Part shown: positions 54,841 through 63,135 of the stretch, piece after piece
Position numbering within the stretch: the stretch's first letter is position 1
Layout of the letters: each line of letters starts with the position of its first letter
Assembly: GCF_905397435.1 (NCBI RefSeq)
Contig: NZ_CAJPVI010000011.1
Location: 62,001 to 126,000, forward strand
Source of the DNA: Cupriavidus numazuensis
Lineage (GTDB): Bacteria; Pseudomonadota; Gammaproteobacteria; Burkholderiales; Burkholderiaceae
Length of the DNA stretch: 64,000 nucleotides
Reading direction: 5' to 3'
Position numbers and translations under genes: made by a program
The notes under the pieces: model-generated
Databases searched by the model: none
The model's input: the letters and a program-made list of their open reading frames with translations, nothing else
Told to the model about the DNA's origin: nothing

Positions 54841-55202
54841 GGTGTCTCCTAGTTGCTGTTTTTAGGCGCCGCCCTCAAGAGGCCGGACATTTGCAGCCAA
54901 CTGTACGAATCGCGCTTGTGTGCATCAATCAACCAGTGACGCACGACCGTTACGGTGCGGTTAAGCGTTCTGTCGCGACAACCAAGGAAATAAGTGCACT
55001 CCGACTCACAGCACTCGCATACGAAAACATCCGGTGTCGCCATCGCGATCCGCGATGGCACGCTCTCGACTCATTGATTTGCCGGCCGCCTGCCGGCCGT
55101 CATCTCATCGTGAGGGACGGGCAAACCGCTGCAAAGCAACGATTCGCCATTGCACCATCGCGTATCGAGATGGCAGGGACTCAGGTTGCTGGCGGGTTTT
55201 CT
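54841..55202. promoter_or_regulatory. 362-base spacer upstream of madL with strong inverted repeat
   Basis: A perfect 9-bp inverted repeat, GCCATCGCG (55039-55047) and CGCGATGGC (55051-55059), encloses ATC. A direct repeat of GCCGGCCG occurs at 55081-55088 and 55092-55099. A 70-residue frame crosses the minus strand (54849-55061) but has no support. The hairpin could be an operator for madL, or the end structure of the hydrolase gene that stops at 55203 and is transcribed towards it. Confidence 0.5.
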
Positions 55203-56066
55203 CTACCCAGCCAACGCCGCAACGGCCCGGTTGAACGCGCCGGGGTTGGCGATATTCATGCCGTGGGAGGCTCCGACAATGGTCTGACGCGCCGCGCCTC
55301 CGATCCATTCCTGGAGGGTCTCGACCGTGCTGCGGAACATGCGCGGGCTCTTTTGCCCATCGATCAGCAACGTCGGGCACTGGATTTCACGGGCAGCTTC
55401 GCGTGTGTAGGCGGGCAACGGGTCACGCATCTGCTTCGGCAGTGTGAGCGCATTATCGAGCGCCATCGTACGGAAGCTCTGCGAACTCTTGCCCCAGAAA
55501 CCGGGCATGGTGACCGAGTCGACAAACAGATTGAGACCGGCATCGAATTCGCCGTGGTCGATCAGTGTTGCGGCCTTGGCCCTCAACGCCTGGATGGCCG
55601 GCGGCAGCTTGGCGGCCGCTGCTTGCGGCGTTGTCTGCAATGGGCCGCCTGGATCGGCGAGCGTGAGTGTCTTCACCAGATGGGGGTATTCGCGCGCCAG
55701 ATGAAACGTAATGCAGCCGCCACGCGAGTGGCCGACCAGATGGACCGGCCCCAGACCCAGCGCCTGGATGAACTCCGCCATCTCGGCGACGTGCGCCTCC
55801 CAACTGAAGTCGCCGCGACCGAATGCGCCGGTTTCGGGCCAGTAGTGACCCAGGCTCGGCGCGAAGCAGCGGAAGTGCTTCGACAGCGATGCGAGCTGCG
55901 GGTCCCAATAGCGGTAGTCGCACAGCGACCCGTGCACAAATACCATCGGCTCGCCACTCCCCGCCTCCACGTAGGGAACGGAGATGCCTGAGGCAGTGGA
56001 GACAAAAGAGGGTTGGGGCCAGGCACCGGCAAGTGCCAGGGTAGTCAGGGGCGCTCGTGCGTTCAT
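55203..56066 (-). CDS. Alpha/beta-hydrolase
   Basis: A 287-residue hydrolase of the alpha/beta fold. The oxyanion region is MVFVHGSLCDYRYWDPQLAS, the nucleophile elbow is Ser114 in LVGHSRGGCITF, and the late His lies in VGASHGMN; the acid is probably the Asp in CPTLLIDGQKSP. A possible N-terminal signal (residues 1-15) is short and uncertain. Activity is probably esterase or ring-product hydrolase. It diverges from the LysR gene at 56170 with palindromes in the spacer. Confidence 0.86.
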   Translation of the reverse strand: MNARAPLTTLALAGAWPQPSFVSTASGISVPYVEAGSGEPMVFVHGSLCDYRYWDPQLASLSKHFRCFAPSLGHYWPETGAFGRGDFSWEAHVAEMAEFIQALGLGPVHLVGHSRGGCITFHLAREYPHLVKTLTLADPGGPLQTTPQAAAAKLPPAIQALRAKAATLIDHGEFDAGLNLFVDSVTMPGFWGKSSQSFRTMALDNALTLPKQMRDPLPAYTREAAREIQCPTLLIDGQKSPRMFRSTVETLQEWIGGAARQTIVGASHGMNIANPGAFNRAVAALAG

Positions 56067-56082
56067 TGGGTGACTCCGTTTT

Positions 56083-56151
56083 GCAAACTTTGCTGCACCG
56101 CACGAAAAAAGAAAATCGCATAATATTGATGGAATCCTTCAGAATTTCTGA
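56083..56151. promoter_or_regulatory. Two palindromes in the divergent hydrolase/LysR spacer
   Basis: GCAAA-C-TTTGC (56083-56093) and TCAGAA-T-TTCTGA (56139-56151) are exact inverted repeats in the 103-base gap. The AT-rich stretch TAATATTGAT lies between them. They are candidate sites of the LysR protein, the second one 19 bases from its start, and would fit autoregulation plus control of the hydrolase gene. Confidence 0.55.
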
Positions 56152-56169
56152 TACCTCGCGGAAGAACGC

Positions 56170-57033
56170 ATGACCACTGAGATGAAAGCCCTCGACGTCG
56201 ACGTCCTGACCATGATCATTGCCGTCGCAGACTCGGGCACCATCAGCCGGGCTGCCGACCTCGTGCATCGCTCCCAATCGGCGGTGAGCATGCAGATCAA
56301 GACGCTGGAATCGGCCCTCGGCAAAGCGCTCTTCGTACGCAAGCCGCGCAGCGTGATCCCGACGCAGGACGGAGAGGTCCTGCTGGCGTATGCGCGCCGG
56401 ATCATTGCCCTCCGCGATGAGGCGTGGGCAGCGATCGTGCGGCCCGACGTCACGGGCCGCGTGGTGATCGGCGTACCTGACGATTACGCATCATCGCTGT
56501 TCCCGCCGATTCTGAAGAAGTTCTCGGCCACCTACCCCAAGGTCGAAATCCAGGTGATCGGGCTGCCTAGCGTCGCGCTCGCGCCGATGCTGCGCGATGG
56601 CACGGTGGATCTCGTCTGCGCGACGCGCGTCAAAGGGCTGACCGGCGAGTTTCTGCGGCATGAGCCGATGGTGTGGGCGACCGACCCGGGCTCCACGGAA
56701 ATCTGGCGAGAGCGGCCCCTCCCCATCGCCGTGTTCCTGCCTGGAAGCGTCGCACGCGAAAAGGCGATTCGAAGCCTTGAGCGCGCAAAGATTGCGTATC
56801 GCACCTCCTACGAGAGTCCCAGCCTGCTGGGCCTGCTGACGATGGCCCGAGCCGGCCTTGCCATCACCCCGCTGGCACAGTGCGCGGTGCCGCCCGACTT
56901 TACGCTGCTCGGGGCTGCGCAGGGCCTGCCAGAGATCGGGACGCTCGAGATCGTGTTGGCGCGCAGTGTCACGTCGAACCGGCCGCCCTGCGATTTTCTT
57001 GCGGAACGCATCGTGGCCGAGTTGCACGCATGA
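56170..57033 (+). CDS. LysR-family regulator
   Basis: A 287-residue LysR protein. HTH residues 6-66: LDVDVLTMIIAVADSGTISR, then VHRSQSAVSMQIKTLESALG. The effector domain includes TGRVVIGVPDDYASSLFPPI and DGTVDLVCATRVKG. It is in the group where the DNA-binding part starts a few residues later than usual. It is divergent from the alpha/beta-hydrolase and upstream of the Bug protein gene, either of which may be a target. Confidence 0.87.
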   Translation: MTTEMKALDVDVLTMIIAVADSGTISRAADLVHRSQSAVSMQIKTLESALGKALFVRKPRSVIPTQDGEVLLAYARRIIALRDEAWAAIVRPDVTGRVVIGVPDDYASSLFPPILKKFSATYPKVEIQVIGLPSVALAPMLRDGTVDLVCATRVKGLTGEFLRHEPMVWATDPGSTEIWRERPLPIAVFLPGSVAREKAIRSLERAKIAYRTSYESPSLLGLLTMARAGLAITPLAQCAVPPDFTLLGAAQGLPEIGTLEIVLARSVTSNRPPCDFLAERIVAELHA

Positions 57034-57201
57034 ACTGATAGCAAGCCAGCCCGGAGGCCTCGCGCAAAGCCATTGCCGTGTCCGCACGCAGGCGGTCGCT
57101 GATCGCACACTCCCTGCATGGCATGCGGCCGATTGCGGGCTTCCGGCGAAATTCGCCCTGGCACCCTCCGGCATAATCGGCCTGCGGATTGACCGCGAGA
57201 A

Positions 57202-57220
57202 CCCCCGGCAAACGCGGGGG
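57202..57220 (+). promoter_or_regulatory. Hairpin covering the ribosome-binding region of the Bug gene
   Basis: CCCCCG (57202-57207) pairs with CGGGGG (57215-57220) around a 7-base loop. The 3' arm is the GGGGGAAG that would serve as the ribosome site of the ATG at 57234. If formed, it would hide that site and favour the TTG at 57249, which has its own AGGAG. It may be a translational control element. Confidence 0.5.
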
Positions 57221-57233
57221 AAGATTTGTTCCA

Positions 57234-58235
57234 ATGCAGGAGACGCAGTTGAGTATCAAGAACTCCGTGGCGCGCGGCGCACGACTGGCGACACTCGCCA
57301 TCACAGGCATGGTTCTGGGCCACACCGCTTTTGCCGCCGACGCGTGGCCGACCAAGCCGATCAAGGTCATTGTTCCCTATACGCCCGGCGGGTCGACCGA
57401 CACGGTGTCCCGCGTCGTGTTCGAGAAGGTCGCGCAAAGCCTCGGCCAGCCGATCATTATCGAGAACAAGCCAGGCGCAAACAGCACGCTGGGCGTTGGC
57501 GTCGCCGCACGCTCGGCGCCGGACGGCTATACCTTTGTCTCGGTGCTTGCGGCCTACAGCGCCAACATGTCGCTGTATTCCAAGCTCAGCTACAAGCCTT
57601 CGGACCTCGTGCCGGTGGCGGAGATGGCGGAACTGCCCCTGTTCCTGTTCTCGAGCAAGAAGCTGCCCGTCAAGACCGTTCGTGAACTGGTCGACTACGG
57701 CAAGAAGCATCCGGACACGCTGACTTTCGGCTCCAGCGGTGTAGGCAGCTCGGCACATCTGACCGGCGAGCGCCTGGCCATGGAATCGAAGGTCAAGATG
57801 ACTCACATTCCCTACAACGGCAGCGCACCGATCCTGCCGGCGCTCATCTCCGGCGAGGTGTCGGTCGCCTTCGATCCGCTGCTGGTTCCGATGCCCCACG
57901 TGAAGTCCGGCAAGATCAATGTTCTGGCCGTCGCTTCGGCCAAGCGCTGGCCGGGCGAGCCGAATATCCCGACCATGGAAGAGTCGGGCTTCCCGGGCTT
58001 CGTCATGAGTTCCTGGACGGGCCTGCTCGCGCCCGCCGGCACACCGGCGCCGGTGGTTGACCGCATGGCGAAGGAAATTGCCGCCGCCACACGCAGCCCG
58101 GACGTGGCGAAGAAACTGACCGACCTCGGCTTCGTGCCCGTGGGCGGTACTTCCGAGGACTTCCGCAAGCTGATCGAGCGCGATATCGCGCGCTATGGCC
58201 AGATCGTCAAGGCGGGAAAGATCACCCTCGACTGA
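57234..58235 (+). CDS. Bug/TctC-type solute-binding protein
   Basis: A 333-residue periplasmic binding protein. The signal peptide runs to about residue 34 (LATLAITGMVLGHTAFA). The Bug fold follows: WPTKPIKVIVPYTPGGSTDT, then ENKPGANSTLGVGVAARSAP, then TFGSSGVGSSAHLTGERLAM, then HIPYNGSAPILPALISGEVS. It binds a carboxylate, perhaps aromatic. The start is either this ATG or the TTG at 57249 (MSIKNSV). No TctA/TctB genes are adjacent, as is usual for orphan Bug proteins. Unlike the gene at 24893-25886, the frame is intact. Confidence 0.88.
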   Translation: MQETQLSIKNSVARGARLATLAITGMVLGHTAFAADAWPTKPIKVIVPYTPGGSTDTVSRVVFEKVAQSLGQPIIIENKPGANSTLGVGVAARSAPDGYTFVSVLAAYSANMSLYSKLSYKPSDLVPVAEMAELPLFLFSSKKLPVKTVRELVDYGKKHPDTLTFGSSGVGSSAHLTGERLAMESKVKMTHIPYNGSAPILPALISGEVSVAFDPLLVPMPHVKSGKINVLAVASAKRWPGEPNIPTMEESGFPGFVMSSWTGLLAPAGTPAPVVDRMAKEIAAATRSPDVAKKLTDLGFVPVGGTSEDFRKLIERDIARYGQIVKAGKITLD

Positions 58236-58370
58236 GAGGCCTCAGTGTGGGCGACGAGCGGGTAAGCGATGGCATGGCTGTCGCCCGCTTTCCCCGCACG
58301 TGAGATCGATCGCTGGCGCACGAACCTGCGGGCCCGGCAAGCCACATCACGCCGACCGGGAAGGTGCAGC

Positions 58371-59429
58371 CTATCGGGGCACCGCGGCACTTGCAGCGCG
58401 GCTTTCCTTGGGACTACATCCGAACTGCGTCTGATACCAGCGCGAGAATCCGCTTGGCGCAGAAAAGCCGAGCAGCGTCGCCACCTCGGTAAATGGTCGA
58501 TCGCTCTCGACGACATGACGCATTGCGAGTTCCACGCGGATGTCGTTGACGATCGATGAGAAGCTCTGCCCCTGCTCCGCCAGCCGGCGCTGGACCGTGC
58601 GGCAGACCACGCCGAGATTTTCCGCGACCTGCTCGACGCTGCAGCGCCCGCCGGGCAACAGCAGCAGGATCGTGCGCCGCACGTCGTCAAGCATGGTCGT
58701 CTGCCGCGCCGCGGCTGACTCGTCGATCAGACGCTGCGCGTAGCGCGCCATGGCCGGATCGGCCCACGGGTTGCGCGCATCGAGATCGGACTTTGCGCAG
58801 ACGATGCCATTGAAATCGCAATTGAATGCGACGTTCGGGCCAAAGAACCGCTGGTGCGTACTGAGGTCGCGCGGGGCCGGGTGCTCGAAGCATACGCGCT
58901 GCGGCTGCCAGTCCGGCTTGATGAGCTGGCGTATCAACCGCACCATGACCCCCAGTGCCAGTTCAACCCGTTGGCGCGTTGGCTGGTGTGCGCTGCCGGC
59001 GATCAGCACCTCGCGAATGATTACCCGTCCACCACACTCCTCGACTGCCAGTGACTTCGCGCCGTTGAGAATCGATTGGTAGCGCATCAACATGCCGAGC
59101 GCGTCGCGCAGCGTCGCCTGGTCGCGGATCAGCATGCCTACCGGTCCGAGGTTGGACAACAGGCGCGACTCGGCCATGCTCAATCCAAAACTCTCGTTGC
59201 CTGACAGCGTTGCAGAGATCTGGAGCAGCCGCCCGAAACGATCGACCTGAATCATGAGATCCGGCTCGCGCAGTACGCTCGGACTGATGCCGGCGTCAAA
59301 CATCATCCGCAGCGGATCGAGCCCGCCGGCACGCGCAACTTCACAGTAGTTGGTAAGGGCTGCGGCGCGGACAAGTAACGACATCGGGGGCTGACCAGAA
59401 AATGACAGCTCATGGTAATTCGCGGTCAT
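58371..59429 (-). CDS. AraC-family regulator (OruR/arabinose-binding-domain type)
   Basis: A 352-residue regulator. An N-terminal ligand domain (about 20-220, with GGLDPLRMMFDAGISPSVLR and NGAKSLAVEECGGRVIIREV) is followed by an AraC HTH near 245-345: CSVEQVAENLGVVCRTVQRR, then FTEVATLLGFSAPSGFSRWY. The group regulates varied catabolic genes such as ornithine or aromatic pathways. Either the ATG at 59429 or that at 59384 (MSLLVRAAALTNY) could be the start, since neither has a good ribosome site; the latter begins the conserved domain directly. Confidence 0.87.
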   Translation of the reverse strand: MTANYHELSFSGQPPMSLLVRAAALTNYCEVARAGGLDPLRMMFDAGISPSVLREPDLMIQVDRFGRLLQISATLSGNESFGLSMAESRLLSNLGPVGMLIRDQATLRDALGMLMRYQSILNGAKSLAVEECGGRVIIREVLIAGSAHQPTRQRVELALGVMVRLIRQLIKPDWQPQRVCFEHPAPRDLSTHQRFFGPNVAFNCDFNGIVCAKSDLDARNPWADPAMARYAQRLIDESAAARQTTMLDDVRRTILLLLPGGRCSVEQVAENLGVVCRTVQRRLAEQGQSFSSIVNDIRVELAMRHVVESDRPFTEVATLLGFSAPSGFSRWYQTQFGCSPKESRAASAAVPR

Positions 59430-59643
59430 GCATTGTCAAGCGGGACTAACCCGTCACGAAACGCCGGTCACCAGCCACTGACATCAGTGTCTTCTCCGAA
59501 TCCGCAACGATGAGGTCCATTGTTTCCTGCGGCAGCGGCTGCTGTCACAAAAGGCCAAGTGCCTGGCACCTGATGCAAAGCGTGAAGTATTGCCATGCAG
59601 GATGATCTGACATGGGAAAAAAGATCACTCAAAGGAAAAGGAA

Positions 59644-60291
59644 ATGACTCAAGCACTCCGGATCGACTTTGTCTCTGATATTGCCTGCCCGTGGTGTGCC
59701 ATCGGCTTGTCGTCGCTCAAGCACGCGTTGGAGCAACTCGGGGACGAAGTGGATGCCGAAGTCGTCGTGCGTTCGTTCGAACTGAACCCGGATATGCCGC
59801 CGGAAGGCCAGACCCTTCTCGACTACGCGAGCAGGAAGCATGGCAGTACCGCTACGCAAGTCGCAGAGAGGCAGGCGCTGATTCGCGAACGCGGCGCAAG
59901 CGCTGGTTTCGACTTCGCGCCCAGGACCCATGTCTACAACACCTTTGACGGTCATCGGCTGCTGCATTGGGCCGGCACACAGGGCGAGGCGCTGGCGCTC
60001 AAGGAGGCGCTGCTGAAGGCATATCACGGTAACGGAAAGGACCTCAGCAATCACGGGGTATTGCTGGAAGCGGTCCAATCTGTGGGGCTCGATGCCGCCC
60101 AGGCGCGGCGTGTGCTTGAGAGCAGCGATTATGCGGATGAGGTGCGCCGCGAAGTGGCGGAGTTCCGGTCGATGGGTATCAACTCCGTGCCGTCGATCCT
60201 CTTCGACAACCGCTACCTTGTCACGGGCGGACAGCCGGCCGAAGCCTTTGTGCAGATCATCCGCGACGTGCTGGCGAAGCGGCAAGGCTGA
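59644..60291 (+). CDS. DsbA-family oxidoreductase (FrnE-like)
   Basis: A 215-residue cytoplasmic thioredoxin-fold protein. The active site is C15-P-W-C18 in DIACPWCAIGL; the helical insertion (about 60-150) and cis-Pro region NSVPSILFDNRYLVTGGQPA match FrnE/2-hydroxychromene isomerase relatives. It has no signal peptide. The function in redox or polyketide-like isomerisation is unresolved. AAAGGAAAAGGAA precedes the ATG at 59644. It is convergent with the RBBP9-like gene. Confidence 0.86.
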   Translation: MTQALRIDFVSDIACPWCAIGLSSLKHALEQLGDEVDAEVVVRSFELNPDMPPEGQTLLDYASRKHGSTATQVAERQALIRERGASAGFDFAPRTHVYNTFDGHRLLHWAGTQGEALALKEALLKAYHGNGKDLSNHGVLLEAVQSVGLDAAQARRVLESSDYADEVRREVAEFRSMGINSVPSILFDNRYLVTGGQPAEAFVQIIRDVLAKRQG

Positions 60292-60371
60292 CGGCGGCGA
60301 ACATCGCGGCATCGGCCCGGTCAGGCGCTCGATGAGCGGGCCCAGCTACCAGCACCGGGCCGCGTCTCTGC

Positions 60372-60941
60372 TCAGAGTTCCCGAACGAGTTCCTCTGCCA
60401 GCGGCCAGGTTCCATAGCCATCTGCCGGTCCCAGATGTCCGACTTCCCCGGCATCGACGAACCGGCTGCCCCAGGCCTGCGCCAACTCGCGGATTCGTTC
60501 GAACTTGCCAAGCGGATCATTGCGGCTCGCGACCACGATGCTCGGGAATTTCAGGGGCCGCCGCGGAATGGGGGTCCATCCCTCATCCGCCAGCGTCTGC
60601 GGCTCTGCGTATCCGGGCGGCAACGGGCTATCGAAGTCGGCCGGCGCGGCAAGCAATACGCCCTGCACCGCGCACTGCGTCTCCTGTGCCCAGTGAACGG
60701 TGATCAGGCAGCCCACGCTATGGCCAACGAGAATGACCGGCCCCGAGATGCTGCTGACGACACGCTCGAGGTTCTCCACCCTGGCACGGCGCAACCTCTT
60801 GTCGTGATCAATCTGCGGTACGATGCGCACCGCTCTTCCCTGCTGCTGCAAGCGTTCTGCCAACAGCGACTGCCAGTGCTCCGGCATGTGGTCGCGAAAG
60901 CCGGGAACAATCACAACCGTTGGTTGATTTCCGGATGTCAT
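60372..60941 (-). CDS. RBBP9/YdeN-family serine hydrolase
   Basis: A 189-residue small alpha/beta-hydrolase. TVVIVPGFRDHMPEHWQSLL is the RBBP9 opening, Ser in ILVGHSVGCLITVHWA is the nucleophile, Asp is in VVASRNDPLGKFER, and His in AGEVGHLGPADGYG. Family members are serine hydrolases of unknown substrate. The ATG at 60941 (MTSGNQPT) is chosen; the frame to 61043 adds residues without motif or ribosome site. It lies 52 bases from the MDR oxidoreductase on the same strand, with which it may be co-transcribed. Confidence 0.85.
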   Translation of the reverse strand: MTSGNQPTVVIVPGFRDHMPEHWQSLLAERLQQQGRAVRIVPQIDHDKRLRRARVENLERVVSSISGPVILVGHSVGCLITVHWAQETQCAVQGVLLAAPADFDSPLPPGYAEPQTLADEGWTPIPRRPLKFPSIVVASRNDPLGKFERIRELAQAWGSRFVDAGEVGHLGPADGYGTWPLAEELVREL

Positions 60942-60993
60942 GAGCTTTGTATTCCTCGTTTGGTTTGAAGATGCGTGAGTACAGACGTGGCCG

Positions 60994-62013
60994 TCAGCGA
61001 GCACGGTCACTGTCGCCCTGCGCCGTATCACATCGAACAACAACGGTGCCCAGCTTGCTGCCCGCTTCGACAGCCTGGTGAGCCTTCACGGTGTCTCGCA
61101 AGTCGAACACGCTGTCGACGGCGTGAATGGCATCCGGGACGTCATGCATCCAGCGCGACAAGCCTTCCTGCGCGATCCAGCGCATCTCATAGGGCAAGCC
61201 CGGCAGATAGAGTCCCTGCAGACAGAGGTTCTTGCGAATCAGCGTGACCAACGGAACCGCCTGCTCGAGGCCGGCACCGCTGGCATACGAGACCCATTGC
61301 GCACGACTGGCGGCTACCTGAAAGCACAGCCCCGAATTGACGATGGCATTGACATCGACGATGTGGTCAACGCCTTGCCCGTGAGTGGCATCAAGAATCC
61401 GCTGCGCGGCATCCGGTGCAAGGTAGTCGATCACTGCGTCGGCGCCGCCAGCTGCGGCGTGGGCGGCCTTGCGTTCGGAGCTGGTGGTGGCAATGACATG
61501 CGCCCCGCCCCACTTGGCGAGTTGCACAGCGTAGTGTCCAACAGCTCCCGCACCGCCGGTAATGAGCACGTACTTGCCCTGGATGGCGCCGCGCTGGAAC
61601 AGGCTGATATAAGCCGTCATCGCCGGAATGCCCAGACAGGCACCCTGTGCGAAGTCCAGATGCTCGGGCAGTGGCGAGGTCAACTCGTGCGGCACGCAGA
61701 TGTACTCGGCCGCCGTACCGAACGGACGCCCGCGCTGTCCGAAATGCAGCCAGACCCGCGTGCCCAGCATCTTCTGATCGACGCCGTGCCCCAACTTATC
61801 GATCACGCCCGCGCCATCGCTATTCGGAATGATGCGCGGGAACTCCATGCCACCATGCATGCGTCCGGCGCGCCTGTTTGCATCGGCCGGGTTAACGGCC
61901 GACGCATGGAGCCGCACGCGGACTTCGCCGGGGGCCGGTTGCGGCGTGGGCAGATCGCCAAACGCCAATACATCCTCCGCCCGCCCTTGTTGTTCGTACC
62001 AGATCGCCTTCAT
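60994..62013 (-). CDS. Zinc-free MDR oxidoreductase (quinone reductase type)
   Basis: A 339-residue medium-chain dehydrogenase/reductase of the quinone oxidoreductase group. A GroES-like N-terminal domain (MKAIWYEQQGRAEDVLAFGD, then VNPADANRRAGR) leads to the Rossmann core with VLITGGAGAVGHYAVQLAKW. There is no catalytic zinc His/Cys set, so NADPH-dependent reduction of quinones or enones is expected. It follows the TauD gene by 60 bases on the same strand. Confidence 0.88.
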   Translation of the reverse strand: MKAIWYEQQGRAEDVLAFGDLPTPQPAPGEVRVRLHASAVNPADANRRAGRMHGGMEFPRIIPNSDGAGVIDKLGHGVDQKMLGTRVWLHFGQRGRPFGTAAEYICVPHELTSPLPEHLDFAQGACLGIPAMTAYISLFQRGAIQGKYVLITGGAGAVGHYAVQLAKWGGAHVIATTSSERKAAHAAAGGADAVIDYLAPDAAQRILDATHGQGVDHIVDVNAIVNSGLCFQVAASRAQWVSYASGAGLEQAVPLVTLIRKNLCLQGLYLPGLPYEMRWIAQEGLSRWMHDVPDAIHAVDSVFDLRDTVKAHQAVEAGSKLGTVVVRCDTAQGDSDRAR

Positions 62014-62073
62014 GGTGTCTTTGTCCCGTTGCGCGTGGCGCGCAACAAGTCGTTCTGCCAGCCTGGCGTCGAA

Positions 62074-62919
62074 TCAGTAAGGGATATCACCGACAATGCC
62101 CGCGCGCTCCATCTTGCGCGGCGCCGGATAGTAGTCGTTGACGGCATAGTGCTGCGTGCTGCGGTTGTCCCAGACCGCAACGTCGCCCTCCTGCCAGGCC
62201 CAGCGCACCTGGTATTCGGGAATGGTGGCGCGGCTGGTCAGGTAGTTGAGCAGCAGGGAGGCTCCTGGCGACTTGTCGATGCCGTGGCGCACGTTGTCCG
62301 GCGTGCTGTAGTTGGTGAAGTGCGTCGTGAACGAGGCGCCGACGAACAGGATCTTCTCCCCGGTCTCGGGATGGGTGCGCACCACCGGATGTTCCACCGG
62401 AGGATGATCCTGGGCCAGCCTGGCGCGGTTCTCCGGCGTCATGACTGCGCCGAAGCTGTGTTCGATGCTGGCCCTGGCGCGTAGCCCGTCGATCTTCTTC
62501 TTGATGTCATCGGGCAGTTCCTCATACGCCTTCACCATGTTGACCCAGATGGTGTCGCCGCCGATCTCGGGACATTCCAGGCAGCGCAGCACTGCGCCCA
62601 TGGCCGGATTGGGACGCCACAGGCCGTCGCAGTGATAGCTGTTCTCAAAGCTGTGCGGGTTGTCGCTGCGGTAGACCTTCACGAGGCCCGGGTGATCGGG
62701 AACGCTGCCGACAACCGGATGATCTTCGAGCTTGCCGAAACTGCTGGCGAAGGCCAAGTGATCGGCACGGGTGATCTCCTGCTTGCGAAAGAAGAGCACC
62801 CGGTGCTTGAGCAGCGCCGCCCTGATCTCGGCGAAGCGTGCCGGATCGCGTGCCGCCTCGCCGAGGTTCACGCCGGAAATCTCGGCACCGATGGCGGGGG
62901 TGATTTGCCTGATCTTCAT
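62074..62919 (-). CDS. TauD/TfdA-family Fe(II)/2-oxoglutarate dioxygenase
   Basis: A 281-residue oxygenase. The iron ligands are His96 and Asp98 in YHCDGLW, and a distal His in STQHYAVNDYYP near residue 256; an Arg near the end (APRKMERAGI) should bind 2-oxoglutarate. The family contains taurine dioxygenase, alkylsulfatase AtsK and 2,4-D dioxygenase. Cys97 in place of the usual Ser/Thr is a small variation. The substrate is unknown. CAGGAGACACAGCA precedes the ATG. It may form an operon with the oxidoreductase and hydrolase. Confidence 0.87.
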   Translation of the reverse strand: MKIRQITPAIGAEISGVNLGEAARDPARFAEIRAALLKHRVLFFRKQEITRADHLAFASSFGKLEDHPVVGSVPDHPGLVKVYRSDNPHSFENSYHCDGLWRPNPAMGAVLRCLECPEIGGDTIWVNMVKAYEELPDDIKKKIDGLRARASIEHSFGAVMTPENRARLAQDHPPVEHPVVRTHPETGEKILFVGASFTTHFTNYSTPDNVRHGIDKSPGASLLLNYLTSRATIPEYQVRWAWQEGDVAVWDNRSTQHYAVNDYYPAPRKMERAGIVGDIPY

Positions 62920-63135
62920 TGCTGTGTCTCCTGCAGTCCGGTTGATTCCGTCTGTCCGACTTTCTGGTGGCCAAGTATCTGGCGTTCCAGGCTTCCACGC
63001 TTATTCGGCGAGGACATTCACTTACCAATTAGCGACATTGCGGGCGCCGTTGCGGCAAGCGACGGCAATGTTTCGTAGCATGGCAACGTCGCACGAAGCC
63101 GTGCATTCCCAGCCAAAGCGCGAAGGGCATCTACC

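Noticed and set aside
54849..55061. 70-residue Cys-rich frame upstream of madL
   Set aside because: No ribosome site or homology; it overlaps the strong inverted repeat in the spacer.
61078..62484. A long plus-strand frame opposite the MDR oxidoreductase and TauD genes
   Set aside because: The minus-strand genes carry complete catalytic motifs; this frame is a GC-driven shadow.
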